47,129 bases of DNA from positions 1 through 47,129 of the forward strand of contig JAUICD010000024.1 of NCBI GenBank assembly GCA_030427965.1, in the 5' to 3' direction. Positions 8,286 to 16,852 of the stretch are shown here, in pieces. A model generated the notes under the pieces. That model was not told the origin of the DNA. It saw only the letters and a program-made list of their open reading frames with translations, and made no database searches. Numbering within the stretch: position 1 is the stretch's first letter; every line of letters begins with the position of its first letter. This stretch comes from Bdellovibrionia bacterium (GTDB lineage: Bacteria; Bdellovibrionota; Bdellovibrionia; Bdellovibrionales; JAUICD01). Made by a program: the position numbers and the translations under genes.

Positions 8286-9413
8286 ATGAGCCAAACAACA
8301 TTCTGGGCAACATGCCTTCCCAATTTTGAAGAATACCTCGAAGCCGAAATAAAGAGATACTGGCCTCAATTGTCTTCTGGAGAAGCAAAAACACGTATCA
8401 AAAAAGGCGGGGTTGAATTTGATCTTCCCCAAGAAGATGGATTTTTATTCAATCACTTTCTTAAAATTCCATCTCGAATTTATATTCGACTTGCAAAATT
8501 TAAAGCTAAAAATGAATCACAACTCAAAAAAGAACTTTCAGAAATCAATTGGTCTCCCTACCTTTTTGCCAAACCAAGTGTTCAAATGAGCTCCAATCGT
8601 TCAAGACTCTACCACAAACAAAAAATTGGAGAGCTTGCAGAAAGAGTTATAAAAAAGCATTCGCGTGGAGGAGTTCAAAAGCAAAATATTCTATTAAGAC
8701 TCAACAATGATATTGCAGAAGTCAGCCTCGACACTTCAGGCCAGCTTTTACATAAAAGAGGTTATAAAACCCATATCGGAAGAGCGCCCATTCGAGAAAC
8801 CACTGCAGCGACTTTGCTTTTTAGTCTTATCAACGACAAATTTCCAGAACTCAAAAAGACAACACTTATAGATCCAATGGCTGGTTCTGGAACTTTTCTA
8901 TTTGAAGCATTTCGCCTCTTTGAGGCTATAGAATCTCGAAATTTTGACTATCAAAAATTCAATACAGCAATAAAGTCCGTCCCCACCTCCCCCTCCAATC
9001 CTGTCTTTCAAAAATACATCGCCTCAGACAACAACCCAGTTTCCCTCAATGCTCTTCAAAAAAACCTTCTCGCCAAAGAGCTGGGAGGCATTGATCTAGA
9101 GGTTCATCAAAGTGATGTCTTGGCTGATTCAAAACCTTATTTTGACAAATGCTGCACTTGGATTATTAGCAATCCTCCTCACGGAAAAAGGCTTGGAAAA
9201 AACTTATCAAATAACGCTTTTCTCAAAAAAGCCTTAAAAAACATAGAGAAAACATACTCCCCTCAGAGAATTGGGCTTTTGCTTGATGGTGAAACCCTTG
9301 TGAGCAAAGACATTGTACCAACGCTATGGGTCCCCGAAGAGAGAATTGACTTTTCAAGCGGTGGAAGGAAAAATTCATTTTGTATTTTTGAACGATTCTC
9401 TAAAGAAACTTAA
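8286..9413 (+). CDS. THUMP-type SAM-dependent RNA methyltransferase (RlmL-like)
   Basis: 375 residues. The N-terminus (FWATCLPNFEEYLEAEI) matches the start of RlmL/YcbY-type 23S rRNA guanine-N2 methyltransferases, followed by a THUMP-like region. The SAM-binding motif DPMAGSGTFLFEAF lies near residue 200, and motif IV reads NPPHGKRLG near residue 300. Most relatives have NPPYG there, so the aromatic Tyr is replaced by His. GR.PIRET, which precedes the catalytic domain in the family, is present. ATG 8286 was preferred to TTG 8235. It is followed after 19 bp by the MAPEG gene, probably in one transcript. The target base is not certain. Confidence 0.85.
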   Translation: MSQTTFWATCLPNFEEYLEAEIKRYWPQLSSGEAKTRIKKGGVEFDLPQEDGFLFNHFLKIPSRIYIRLAKFKAKNESQLKKELSEINWSPYLFAKPSVQMSSNRSRLYHKQKIGELAERVIKKHSRGGVQKQNILLRLNNDIAEVSLDTSGQLLHKRGYKTHIGRAPIRETTAATLLFSLINDKFPELKKTTLIDPMAGSGTFLFEAFRLFEAIESRNFDYQKFNTAIKSVPTSPSNPVFQKYIASDNNPVSLNALQKNLLAKELGGIDLEVHQSDVLADSKPYFDKCCTWIISNPPHGKRLGKNLSNNAFLKKALKNIEKTYSPQRIGLLLDGETLVSKDIVPTLWVPEERIDFSSGGRKNSFCIFERFSKET

Positions 9414-9432
9414 TTCATAAAGGATACTTCTT

Positions 9433-9888
9433 ATGGAACATTTGCTTATCTACCCTATGGCAACATATATGTTTATAATTGCTATAATCGGATACTTAAC
9501 TCTTCGAAAACGCGTACAAGCTGTAAAAACAAAAACTGTAAAATTAAGTTATTTTAGAGACTACGCATCCGAGTGTAACGACAGCGCTGTCATTGTTTTA
9601 GGCCGACACTTTGACAATCAGTTTCAAGTCCCAGTTCTTTTTTTCATCACATGTTTAACTGCTGTCTCATTCAGCAGTGTAAATATGGCTGTCCTCACAT
9701 TTGCATGGCTATTTGTTGTAGCAAGACTTGCTCACTCGTATGTTCACTTAGGAATAAATAATATTTTACATCGAATGCTTACATATCTCGTTTCATGGAC
9801 TATTCTCTTGGTGATTTGGGTTATACTTCTTTCTGAAATCATTCAAAAATCAAATAGAAAGAGTCCCTTAGATGGTTTTTTTAACTGA
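9433..9888 (+). CDS. MAPEG-family membrane protein
   Basis: 151 residues with four hydrophobic segments: TYMFIIAIIGYLTL, VLFFITCLTAVSF, MAVLTFAWLFVVARLAH and LVSWTILLVIWVILL. The central pattern GRHFDNQFQVPVLFF, followed by RLAHSYVHLG.NN..HR, is typical of the bacterial MAPEG group (membrane-associated eicosanoid/glutathione metabolism fold). No substrate is known for most bacterial members. AAGGA lies 8 nt upstream of the ATG. It follows the RNA methyltransferase closely and is convergent with the metalloprotease-like gene. Confidence 0.8.
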   Translation: MEHLLIYPMATYMFIIAIIGYLTLRKRVQAVKTKTVKLSYFRDYASECNDSAVIVLGRHFDNQFQVPVLFFITCLTAVSFSSVNMAVLTFAWLFVVARLAHSYVHLGINNILHRMLTYLVSWTILLVIWVILLSEIIQKSNRKSPLDGFFN

Positions 9889-9907
9889 ATATAGAAATTG
9901 AGAAACA

Positions 9908-9940
9908 ATTGATTTTGGAGATGGAAAGGTACAAATCAAT
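9908..9940. terminator. Weak hairpin between convergent genes
   Basis: ATTGATTT (9908-9915) pairs with AAATCAAT (9933-9940) between the ends of the MAPEG gene (+) and the HExxH gene (-). The stem is all A/T except one G-C pair, so a terminator role is tentative. Confidence 0.25.
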
Positions 9941-9965
9941 CAATTAGATAAATTATCAACAGGCC

Positions 9966-11021
9966 CTAATTCAAATAGTACTCTTGCAATCCAAAATCCT
10001 GAACAAAATCACCAGTCAAATTGATTTCTGTAAAAACTAAGCTTGCTAACCTTTTTAACTCCTCACTTGGTAGAGCTATTTTTGCAGATATAAAATCATC
10101 TTTCGTATTGACGTAACCTGACCCTAACATCATATTTGGTTCAAAATTCCAATTCACCTCAGAAACCTTTCGTATTATTGGGTATTTTTTTTCTGAAATA
10201 TTTCCAGCCTTAATTCGGCCTGCCACTTTATTTACAATCAAATATTTCGTAACTATATCTTGAATCAAATTCCCTACGACTTCTTCGGCAAAATCAAAAG
10301 CATCCTCACTGTTTAAGTTAAGCTCAACCTGAGAGCGCCTTCCTACCGCCTTTACAAAATCAAGGAGCTCTATGTTTTCATCACTCGGATGAGAAACCCA
10401 TATGTGGAAAAGCTCATGAATCAGTTGCCCAATCTGTAGTTCTGCCATGTCACGTGGATCAGAAATACGTTCACCTGATTCATCATAAAAATCTTCAGTG
10501 ACCTGAAGGACCTCCACTCCAAACCTTTTCTCCACCATCAATATGGTCTGACTTGCTCGTCCCCCCTGAGCAATAGATTCCTCAAAACCTTCAGGCTTCA
10601 CAATGGCTTCAATATTTTGTACGGCATGATCTACAAAAGAAATTCTTGGAAGAATCTCAGAAAGGCCACGGTGAAACTCTTCAACAACTGAGTAATTACG
10701 AGAGGTCACATCTTGTCCAAGCAATTTCATCATAAGAGTTTGAAAGTAGAGAGGTCGATAGAAATCTCCAGCGGTACGTAAGGCTCTTTTCACCTTAGGG
10801 CTCCAATATCCCCCAATGAGTTCACGTTGTCCGCGAGTGGGTGGTCCGTAGTATCTTTTAATCAATTCTCTCTGACTACGAGCTTTTTTACCCCAAAAAC
10901 CCAAAACTAGATCTTTTTGTCGTCCTAAGAAATCTCTTTCTGATTCACTGGCAACACTTTGTGTCGGAGTCATTAAAAAGCCAATGGCCACTACAAATAA
11001 TGCTGTCCCCCAAAATCTCAT
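9966..11021 (-). CDS. Secreted HExxH metalloprotease-like protein with 15-residue N-terminal repeats
   Basis: 351 residues with a signal peptide (FVVAIGFLMTPTQSVAS). Residues about 35-75 contain three consecutive 15-residue units built on the pattern (R/Q)QRELIxxYYxP (GRQKDLVLGFWGKKA, RSQRELIKRYYGPPT, RGQRELIGGYWSPKV). The central motif IGQLIHELFHIW has the HExxH zinc signature; a third ligand is not certain, but EEVVGNLIQD downstream is a candidate. GGGGAG precedes the ATG by a few bases. No peptidase family is recognised. A second, unrelated-looking secreted HExxH protein is encoded at 23.4 kb. It stands alone between convergent and tandem neighbours. Confidence 0.65.
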   Translation of the reverse strand: MRFWGTALFVVAIGFLMTPTQSVASESERDFLGRQKDLVLGFWGKKARSQRELIKRYYGPPTRGQRELIGGYWSPKVKRALRTAGDFYRPLYFQTLMMKLLGQDVTSRNYSVVEEFHRGLSEILPRISFVDHAVQNIEAIVKPEGFEESIAQGGRASQTILMVEKRFGVEVLQVTEDFYDESGERISDPRDMAELQIGQLIHELFHIWVSHPSDENIELLDFVKAVGRRSQVELNLNSEDAFDFAEEVVGNLIQDIVTKYLIVNKVAGRIKAGNISEKKYPIIRKVSEVNWNFEPNMMLGSGYVNTKDDFISAKIALPSEELKRLASLVFTEINLTGDFVQDFGLQEYYLN

Positions 11022-11148
11022 CTTCTCCCCTCTGAATACTTAAGGAAGCATACCCAATCTTACGAACGTATTGTGTCGAATCTGGTTTTTTGTTGAATTT
11101 TACCTATGTCTTAGAGAGATATTTGCAAAGAATTTAGTCCAAATAAGT

Positions 11149-11175
11149 GTCTCTTATGGAGTTTATTAAAGAGAC
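11149..11175 (-). terminator. Hairpin just downstream of the YecM-DUF4269 gene
   Basis: GTCTCTT (11149-11155) pairs with AAGAGAC (11169-11175), directly after the minus-strand stop at 11177. On the minus strand it is followed by ACTTATTT, a weak U-rich stretch, so intrinsic termination is possible. Confidence 0.4.
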
Positions 11176-11176
11176 T

Positions 11177-12151
11177 CTATCTGCCAAGGGAGGCAAACCT
11201 CTCTAAAAGCTCTTTATCGCTCATTCGACCAATTTCAATAAGCTCCAAATAGGGCTCACCAAGTCCTAAGATTTCCCCAAAGGCCATTTCTGTTTTGATT
11301 CCCTGCAACTTCAGATTTAAAACTTTAATTGAAAACTCATAACCCAATAGGCGCAGCAAACGCCCTTCAACTAAAAGGTGTTGATGTGCATTTTGAAGAA
11401 ACACACTCTTGTCTTGTGCAAAGAGCTCGACTTTTAAATCATCAAAAGTGAAATTGGTTACAGAAGACTTATATCCCTGATATGTCGTCCTGTATTTCTG
11501 AAACCCCTCTTGATTTGAAAAATACGAACTCAAGTGACTTTCAAAAATATCTAAATCTTTAACTTGAAATAGAATGTCCAAATCTGAATTTGGAGTAGAA
11601 ATAGACAACGGAAGCGTTCCTGAAATAAGAGGGGAAAATTCAAATAAAGCTGGGAACTTTATCAAATGACCTAAAAACTGCATAATTCTTTTATTTGATT
11701 CAATCCGAATCACTTGATCAATGGGGCGACAATGAAATTTGACTCTGAAATTATCAATAGTCTCGCTGACTTCATAATTGACAAGATCTCGCACACCCAC
11801 ACGACCAATACTTGTTTCCAATTCCGTATCTGTAACAACCTCAATATGTTCCCAACCACTTGCAATAACTTGAGAGGGTTTTGGGTGTGGCAACTCAAGA
11901 TAGTCCACTCTATAACAATCTACCCACAAAGGATCGTGAAACTTAAAAATTGCAATGGGACGCCCTTGAACATCCGCCTCAGCAAGAAGACTTCCAACTT
12001 GAAGCGCCTCTTTTTTAAGCAAGTCATACTCACTCGAGCTTGAGGCTCGATAACACACGTGATCGATTTCATTCCACTTGTGAATTCTATGGGAAAACCG
12101 CTTTAAGCACTCTTTGATAAAAAGTTTCGCATCTTCAGGCCTAAGACTCAT
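11177..12151 (-). CDS. Fusion of a YecM-like (VOC fold) domain and a DUF4269 nucleotidyltransferase-like domain
   Basis: 324 residues in two parts. Residues about 1-150 match YecM: NEIDHVCYRASS, EADVQGRPIAIFKF, DYLELPHPKP and SGWEHIEVV, with the two His residues (DHVCYR and WEHIE) that bind metal in this VOC-fold family. Residues about 165-324 match DUF4269: a nucleotidyltransferase-like core LPLSISTPNSDLDIL (the SDLDI acidic pair) followed by QNAHQHLLVEGRLL and IK.LK..GIKTE.AF. YecM is normally a separate protein of about 190 residues, so the fusion is notable. ATG 12151 is used; GTG 12160 is possible. Nothing shows the substrate. Confidence 0.75.
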   Translation of the reverse strand: MSLRPEDAKLFIKECLKRFSHRIHKWNEIDHVCYRASSSSEYDLLKKEALQVGSLLAEADVQGRPIAIFKFHDPLWVDCYRVDYLELPHPKPSQVIASGWEHIEVVTDTELETSIGRVGVRDLVNYEVSETIDNFRVKFHCRPIDQVIRIESNKRIMQFLGHLIKFPALFEFSPLISGTLPLSISTPNSDLDILFQVKDLDIFESHLSSYFSNQEGFQKYRTTYQGYKSSVTNFTFDDLKVELFAQDKSVFLQNAHQHLLVEGRLLRLLGYEFSIKVLNLKLQGIKTEMAFGEILGLGEPYLELIEIGRMSDKELLERFASLGR

Positions 12152-12203
12152 TCCATCCACTCAAAAGTAAAGATTCAAAATAAAAAATCTTTTACATCTG
12201 GAC

Positions 12204-13232
12204 ATGTCTTACGTCTATAGGCAATTTGAACAGATGGATCCCATTACCCAGGGAGCTCTTGGAGCTGCAACCTCGAGAACTGTATTTTCATTAGATAAGA
12301 ATCGATTCGCGACTCTTATTTTAGGAGCTCTCGGTGGAATGGCTGCAGATCTAGATGTTCTTATTCGCTCTACCACAGATCCACTTCTTGCGCTTGAGTT
12401 TCACCGACACTTCACTCACTCCTTGATTTTCATCCCACTTGGAGGACTTGTTTGTTCTATCGTTCTCTATTTCTTTTTCAAAAAAAAGCTCTCTTTTAAA
12501 GAAGCGTATCTATTTACAACCATAGGATATGCCACACATGCCCTTTTAGATGCATGTACAACCTACGGAACTCAATTATTCTGGCCGTTTTCTAACTCAA
12601 GAATCGCGTGGAACTCTATTTCAGTTATTGACCCCCTTGCTTCAATTCCATTGGGAATTCTTACAATACTGTCTTTTCGAATGAAAAGAGCGATTTTTGC
12701 AAAAATTGGCCTTTCCTACTTCTTATTGTATATTGCACTGGGAGCTGTTCAACACGGCCGTGCCATCAGTTTTGCTCGTCAAACTTTAAATCAAGCCAAA
12801 ATTAAAATTCAAAATATTGATGCCAAACCCTCATTTGGAAATATTTTTTTGTGGAAAATTGTCAGCGCTACAAAAGACACATTTTATGTAGACGCTGTCC
12901 GAATTGGAATTTTCAACAAGAGCTTTATTTCAGGTGAAAGCATTCAAAAGCTCAATCTCAAAGAAAGTTTTCCAAATCTTAGAAAAGACTCACGACAGTA
13001 CAAAGATATCAAACGATTCACCTGGTTTTCCAATGGGTATGTCGCAATTGCGCCTAAGGATCCCAATTATATCATTGATGTGCGCTATTCCTTAGTTCCA
13101 AATGAAATCGCACCACTATGGGGAATTCGAGTCGACACAGAAAAACCCAACGAGCACGTGAAATACATACGCACCAGCCGGGCTACAACGGAAAGAGTGA
13201 CAAAGTTTTGGAAACTCTTAACTCAAAATTAA
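12204..13232 (+). CDS. YdjM-like membrane-bound metal-dependent hydrolase (DUF457 family)
   Basis: About 342 residues. The N-terminus MDPITQGALGAA, then GGMAADLDVLI and FHRHFTHSLIFIPLG, carries the His/Asp pattern of the YdjM/DUF457 family of inner-membrane hydrolases (LexA-regulated in E. coli). Several membrane segments follow (LIFIPLGGLVCSIVLYFFF, YLFTTIGYATHALLDACTTYG, IGLSYFLLYIALG). The C-terminal 130 residues are soluble. ATG 12234 (MDPITQ) is an equally likely start, since relatives begin there. It is divergent from the YecM-DUF4269 gene with about 50 bp between starts. No LexA box was recognised. Confidence 0.8.
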   Translation: MSYVYRQFEQMDPITQGALGAATSRTVFSLDKNRFATLILGALGGMAADLDVLIRSTTDPLLALEFHRHFTHSLIFIPLGGLVCSIVLYFFFKKKLSFKEAYLFTTIGYATHALLDACTTYGTQLFWPFSNSRIAWNSISVIDPLASIPLGILTILSFRMKRAIFAKIGLSYFLLYIALGAVQHGRAISFARQTLNQAKIKIQNIDAKPSFGNIFLWKIVSATKDTFYVDAVRIGIFNKSFISGESIQKLNLKESFPNLRKDSRQYKDIKRFTWFSNGYVAIAPKDPNYIIDVRYSLVPNEIAPLWGIRVDTEKPNEHVKYIRTSRATTERVTKFWKLLTQN

Positions 13233-13257
13233 AATTCTTATGAAATTTTCCGTTTTT

Positions 13258-13680
13258 CTATTTTTGATACTTCAAATCTTGGCAAAGAAGAGATTTACTC
13301 AAACCCGTTTTCCAATCACTCTCAATAAAATTGAAAGTTTCTGGCATACGCTCTTTCTCAGTGTGCGGCTCCATAAATACAGTCATCGAAACAGCTCCTG
13401 TTTCAATGGCCAAAACACCTTGGAATGTATCATGGTCAAATCGAACTTGATTGAGAGTGTTGTTTACAACTTCAGGATGTCGAACCAAGAAATCCCTATT
13501 TTGATACTTCACCTCAATTCTTTCATTCAGTGGGTGATGAACACCATTGATGAAAAACGTTTTTCCAATCTCCATCTCACAAGCCACATTGTCTTTATCA
13601 AAACCTACGTAAACCCCTGGCTCTATATGTGCTTGCGCACTTGATGCCAAAAGACCCATTGCTACCAATACAAACTTCAT
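13258..13680 (-). CDS. Hypothetical secreted protein
   Basis: 140 residues with a clear signal peptide (MKFVLVAMGLLASSAQA) and a mature domain with two Cys (VACEMEIG and LLCQDLK) near its ends, probably a disulfide. The segments HIEPGVYVGFDKDN and DTFQGVLAIETGAVSMTVF suggest a small beta fold. GGGGG stands 6 nt before the ATG. No family is recognised. It is convergent with the YdjM-like gene (26 bp apart) and downstream of the helicase gene on the same strand. Confidence 0.7.
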   Translation of the reverse strand: MKFVLVAMGLLASSAQAHIEPGVYVGFDKDNVACEMEIGKTFFINGVHHPLNERIEVKYQNRDFLVRHPEVVNNTLNQVRFDHDTFQGVLAIETGAVSMTVFMEPHTEKERMPETFNFIESDWKTGLSKSLLCQDLKYQK

Positions 13681-13840
13681 AAGAACCCCCTCTATTTAGA
13701 AATGAAGTGCAGTTTCATCGAAAACCTTTCCTGAGTCACGCAAGAACCGCTTCCATTTAAAGCAGCCCTTTGCGTCAGATGGACTTCAGATGAAATGACT
13801 CAATTGGCTTTCATTAACTAACAAGAAAGATCAAATTACT

Positions 13841-15544
13841 TTAACGACGTTTTTTAAAACCACTTTTCTTTGAACCTGTGGATCGCTTTTTCTTTCCAGC
13901 AAACTTGCCCGATGATTTAAAGGATTTCTTTTTGCCTTTAAATTTAGGGCGATCCGATCTCTCACCGCTCTCATCAGCCCTTTTCTTGGTAAAGCGTTTC
14001 TTTGAAGTTTTCTTTCCTTTAAACGATCTCTCTTCTGAGGATTTCGAGTTTTTTAAGTCTCTGTCAGCAAAGCGAGATGATTTTTTCTTACCCTTAAAAC
14101 TAGATCTTTCAGACCGCTCAGCACTCTCGAATCGATCATCGCTACCTCGCTCACTCGATCGGCTAAACTTCTTTTTACCTTTGAACTTCTGCCGTTGGCT
14201 CCGTTCATCAGAAAATTTCTCACCAAATCGAGAGGGTTTTCGATCACGACTTTGACTTTCTCCATCTCCACCACTGTACCAATCCGAACCGCTTTTTGCT
14301 TTGAACTTTGGTCTTTCCGGTTGAGCAAAATCATCATCGGATCGACGCCCACCAAATCGTGCGGGCTTTCTTTTTCGAGAAAACTTTCCTCCACCAGAGG
14401 ACTTTGAGTGCCTCATGCCCTTTTCTTTTCTTCCTCGAACCACATCCAATATTTCAACATCTTTGATTTGATATTTTCTTACAAGTTTGTTCCACATTTG
14501 ATGATCTTCGGGAGTCACAAAACTTACAGCCTCACCGCTTCGTCCGTTTCGAGCCGTTCGACCAATTCTATGAACATAGTCTTCAGCAAACATTGGAAGG
14601 TCAAAATTCACAACATGCTCCACTTGAGGCACATCAATTCCTCGGGCTGCCACATCTGTTGCACACAGTATTCGGCTTTTACCAGCTTTGAAATTTCGAA
14701 TCGCAAGGTTTCTCTGTCCCTGGCTTCGACCACCATGAATTTGATCCACCCCAAACCCATAGCTCTCAAGGTGTTTTGCAAGGGCAGTCGTACGTCTCTT
14801 TGTTTTAGCAAATATAATAACCGAACCATCTCTGTTGATAAGTTCATCCACAACAAGATCACTCTTTTTATCAGCCTGGACTTGAACCACAGACTGATGA
14901 ATCGCAGCCACTGGCATCGATGCCCGTCCAACTTTGATTTGCTTTGGTTGATGCAAATATTTATTGGCAAGGGAGCGAACACTTTCACTCATCGTAGCGG
15001 TAAAAAGAGAGGTCTGTCTTTTCTGAGGGACATACTTCAAAATTTCATCCAACTGAGGTGCAAACCCCATATCCAACATGCGATCGCCTTCATCAAGCAC
15101 CAACGTTGAAGTATTTTTAAGATTCATGGATTTGCGTCTCAAGTGATCCATTAGGCGACCAGGAGTTGCAACAATGATACGAGGGTTTTTCTTTAAAGCA
15201 TTCAACTGCTTTCGCATGTCTGCACCACCGACAATAGACAAAACACGAAGCCCATCACAGTAAGTGGTCAGCTCTCTTAAAAACTCTGAAATCTGTTGAG
15301 CCAGTTCACGCGTAGGGGCCAGTACAAGTGCATGCTCTTGTGTGTCGCTTAAAAGCTTCTCCACCATTGGTATAGCATAGGCTGCCGTTTTACCAGAACC
15401 TGTCTCAGCGACAGTTATGACATCACTGCCGTCAATGAGTTGTGGAATGACCGACCCTTGAGTCTCTGTTGGTTTCAGAAAGTTTAAGTCTGTCAAAGAT
15501 TTACGTATTTGGTCCTTCAAAGATATTTCTTCAAAACTCTTCAT
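13841..15544 (-). CDS. DEAD-box RNA helicase, RhlE-like, with long basic C-terminal tail
   Basis: 567 residues. Helicase motifs in order: Q motif (PTETQGSVIP), motif I AETGSGKT, PTRELAQQ, TPGRLMDHL, motif II LDEGDRMLDMGF, motif III TATMSES, SVIIFAKTK, ARGIDVPQVEHVVNFD and HRIGRTARNG. Two positions are unusual: motif II is DEGD rather than DEAD, and motif III is TAT rather than SAT. The last 190 residues are a disordered, strongly basic tail with repeated FKGKK units (at least four) and Ser/Arg/Lys-rich spacers, likely RNA binding. The start at 15544 has AGAGGA 5 nt upstream; an upstream ATG at 15619 lacks support. It should unwind structured RNA in ribosome assembly or decay. Confidence 0.92.
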   Translation of the reverse strand: MKSFEEISLKDQIRKSLTDLNFLKPTETQGSVIPQLIDGSDVITVAETGSGKTAAYAIPMVEKLLSDTQEHALVLAPTRELAQQISEFLRELTTYCDGLRVLSIVGGADMRKQLNALKKNPRIIVATPGRLMDHLRRKSMNLKNTSTLVLDEGDRMLDMGFAPQLDEILKYVPQKRQTSLFTATMSESVRSLANKYLHQPKQIKVGRASMPVAAIHQSVVQVQADKKSDLVVDELINRDGSVIIFAKTKRRTTALAKHLESYGFGVDQIHGGRSQGQRNLAIRNFKAGKSRILCATDVAARGIDVPQVEHVVNFDLPMFAEDYVHRIGRTARNGRSGEAVSFVTPEDHQMWNKLVRKYQIKDVEILDVVRGRKEKGMRHSKSSGGGKFSRKRKPARFGGRRSDDDFAQPERPKFKAKSGSDWYSGGDGESQSRDRKPSRFGEKFSDERSQRQKFKGKKKFSRSSERGSDDRFESAERSERSSFKGKKKSSRFADRDLKNSKSSEERSFKGKKTSKKRFTKKRADESGERSDRPKFKGKKKSFKSSGKFAGKKKRSTGSKKSGFKKRR

Positions 15545-15747
15545 TTGTTCCTCTTGTTTTGTGCGTGAATCGCAGAAAGAGAGGGCCCAAATATTCTGAC
15601 TCATTCTTTGTAACGACAAGGGTTTCTAACAGCCCATGGGGCGCCCCGTCAAATGAATTGTGTAGTTATTTTCCTCATTGGCCCCTTTGAGCTAAAAGAG
15701 CTATTGAAAGCCCCTTCCCTCAAAACTCAGATCTAGAGCCACACATC

Positions 15748-16149
15748 CTAGTCTAAAAAGCTACAAATGCACTCAAGTGGCTCTTTAGATTCTCCAGCAA
15801 AACCACCCACATGCTTTCTCAAAACCCCTTCTCCTGTGGCTTCAAAATCATCATCACAACTCTCAACGCTCAACTCAACAGAGCTATAGAGCCTTGGGCC
15901 GTACTGAATCTTTAAAGCAAATTTACCGTCCTTATAAACAGGCTTTTCTGATATATCCCGAATTCGACTCGGCTCAAGCCCATCAACAAAGAACACTTCG
16001 ATCTCAGGTGCTGCATTTTTATTTTCAATTTCAGCAACCAATTCCACACTTGAGTCTGATCTTTCCCCAGTGCACTCAACAGAAAGTGTCTTTGCAAAAA
16101 GGGGACAAGTACCCAAAAGTACCGCACAAACAACTAACATTGATTTCAT
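15748..16149 (-). CDS. Hypothetical secreted protein
   Basis: 133 residues with a signal peptide (MKSMLVVCAVLLGTCPLFA) and a mature region of beta strands (LSVECTGERSDSSVELVAEI, KFALKIQYGPRLYSSVELSV). Cysteines at VECTG, SCDDD and ECICSF suggest disulfides. AGGAGG lies 7 nt upstream of the chosen ATG at 16149. Not recognised. It resembles the other small exported proteins of this window in size and style but not in sequence. Confidence 0.7.
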   Translation of the reverse strand: MKSMLVVCAVLLGTCPLFAKTLSVECTGERSDSSVELVAEIENKNAAPEIEVFFVDGLEPSRIRDISEKPVYKDGKFALKIQYGPRLYSSVELSVESCDDDFEATGEGVLRKHVGGFAGESKEPLECICSFLD

Positions 16150-16230
16150 AGGTATCCTCCTAAACGAGAAACCTACCACAATTGGGACATCTAGATAAAA
16201 TTTGAATACTTTAATGAAATTTCTTTAAAG

Positions 16231-16260
16231 AAAAAAGGGGAGAATCTCCCTCCCCTTTTT
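16231..16260 (-). terminator. Intrinsic terminator of the VOC-family gene
   Basis: AAAAAGGGGAG (16232-16242) pairs with CTCCCCTTTTT (16250-16260) around a 7-nt loop. Read on the minus strand it is a G/C hairpin followed by six U, 24 bp after the stop at 16284. Confidence 0.8.
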
Positions 16261-16283
16261 ATTCTTAGAGACTTGAGAGTTCT

Positions 16284-16658
16284 TTAGATTGTATGAAGAG
16301 CCACTCGGTTGCCTTCTTTGTCTTCAAAGTGTGCAATAAACCCATGCTCACCAATAGAAGTCCTAGGAACAACGACTTTCCCGCCGAGCTCTGGTACTCG
16401 TTTTAAGGTTTCATCTAAGTTACTAACTGTAAAATAAACCACTGAACCCGTATTGGACGGCTGATACCCCTCACTTTGAACCAGTGCTCCAGATGCCCCT
16501 GTCTTAGACCCATCAAACGAAAACATCGCCATTTTTGCTGGGCCCATCTCTTGAGGCTGAAGCTTTGTTGAAAACAACTCCTCATAAAACTTTGTTGAAG
16601 CTACAATATTTCTCACTGGAATTTCAAACCACTGCACTGGGTTTTCTGTAAAACTCAT
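16284..16658 (-). CDS. VOC family (glyoxalase/bleomycin-resistance fold) protein
   Basis: 124 residues. The pattern NPVQWFEIPVRNIVASTKFYEELF at the start and the GYQPSNTGSVVYFTVSNLDETL and GFIAHFEDKEGNRVALHT strands at the end are characteristic of a single-module VOC protein of the YdcJ/PhnB-like group, acting as a dimer. Metal-ligand residues are not obvious, and the role is unknown. The start at 16658 is set by AGGAGG 5 nt upstream; the frame is open further upstream but without support. A strong terminator follows. Confidence 0.85.
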   Translation of the reverse strand: MSFTENPVQWFEIPVRNIVASTKFYEELFSTKLQPQEMGPAKMAMFSFDGSKTGASGALVQSEGYQPSNTGSVVYFTVSNLDETLKRVPELGGKVVVPRTSIGEHGFIAHFEDKEGNRVALHTI

Positions 16659-16852
16659 ATTTCCTCCTAGGAAAATGTTAAACCTGAGACAACAGGTGAG
16701 GTCCCATTCTGAGTGAGTTGCATGTGAAAGCAAGCAGCCGTGCATTCGGACTTAAGGCCATGACGCTTTCTTTCAAACCTGTCAACATACTGAATTGACT
16801 ATATAGATCTCACCCAGTGAACGCAGATTGTTTGGTTAAATTAATAAACCAA

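Noticed and set aside
14408..15109. 233-codon open frame on the plus strand opposite the helicase
   Set aside because: It lies wholly antisense to conserved helicase motifs, with no start signal or recognisable domain.
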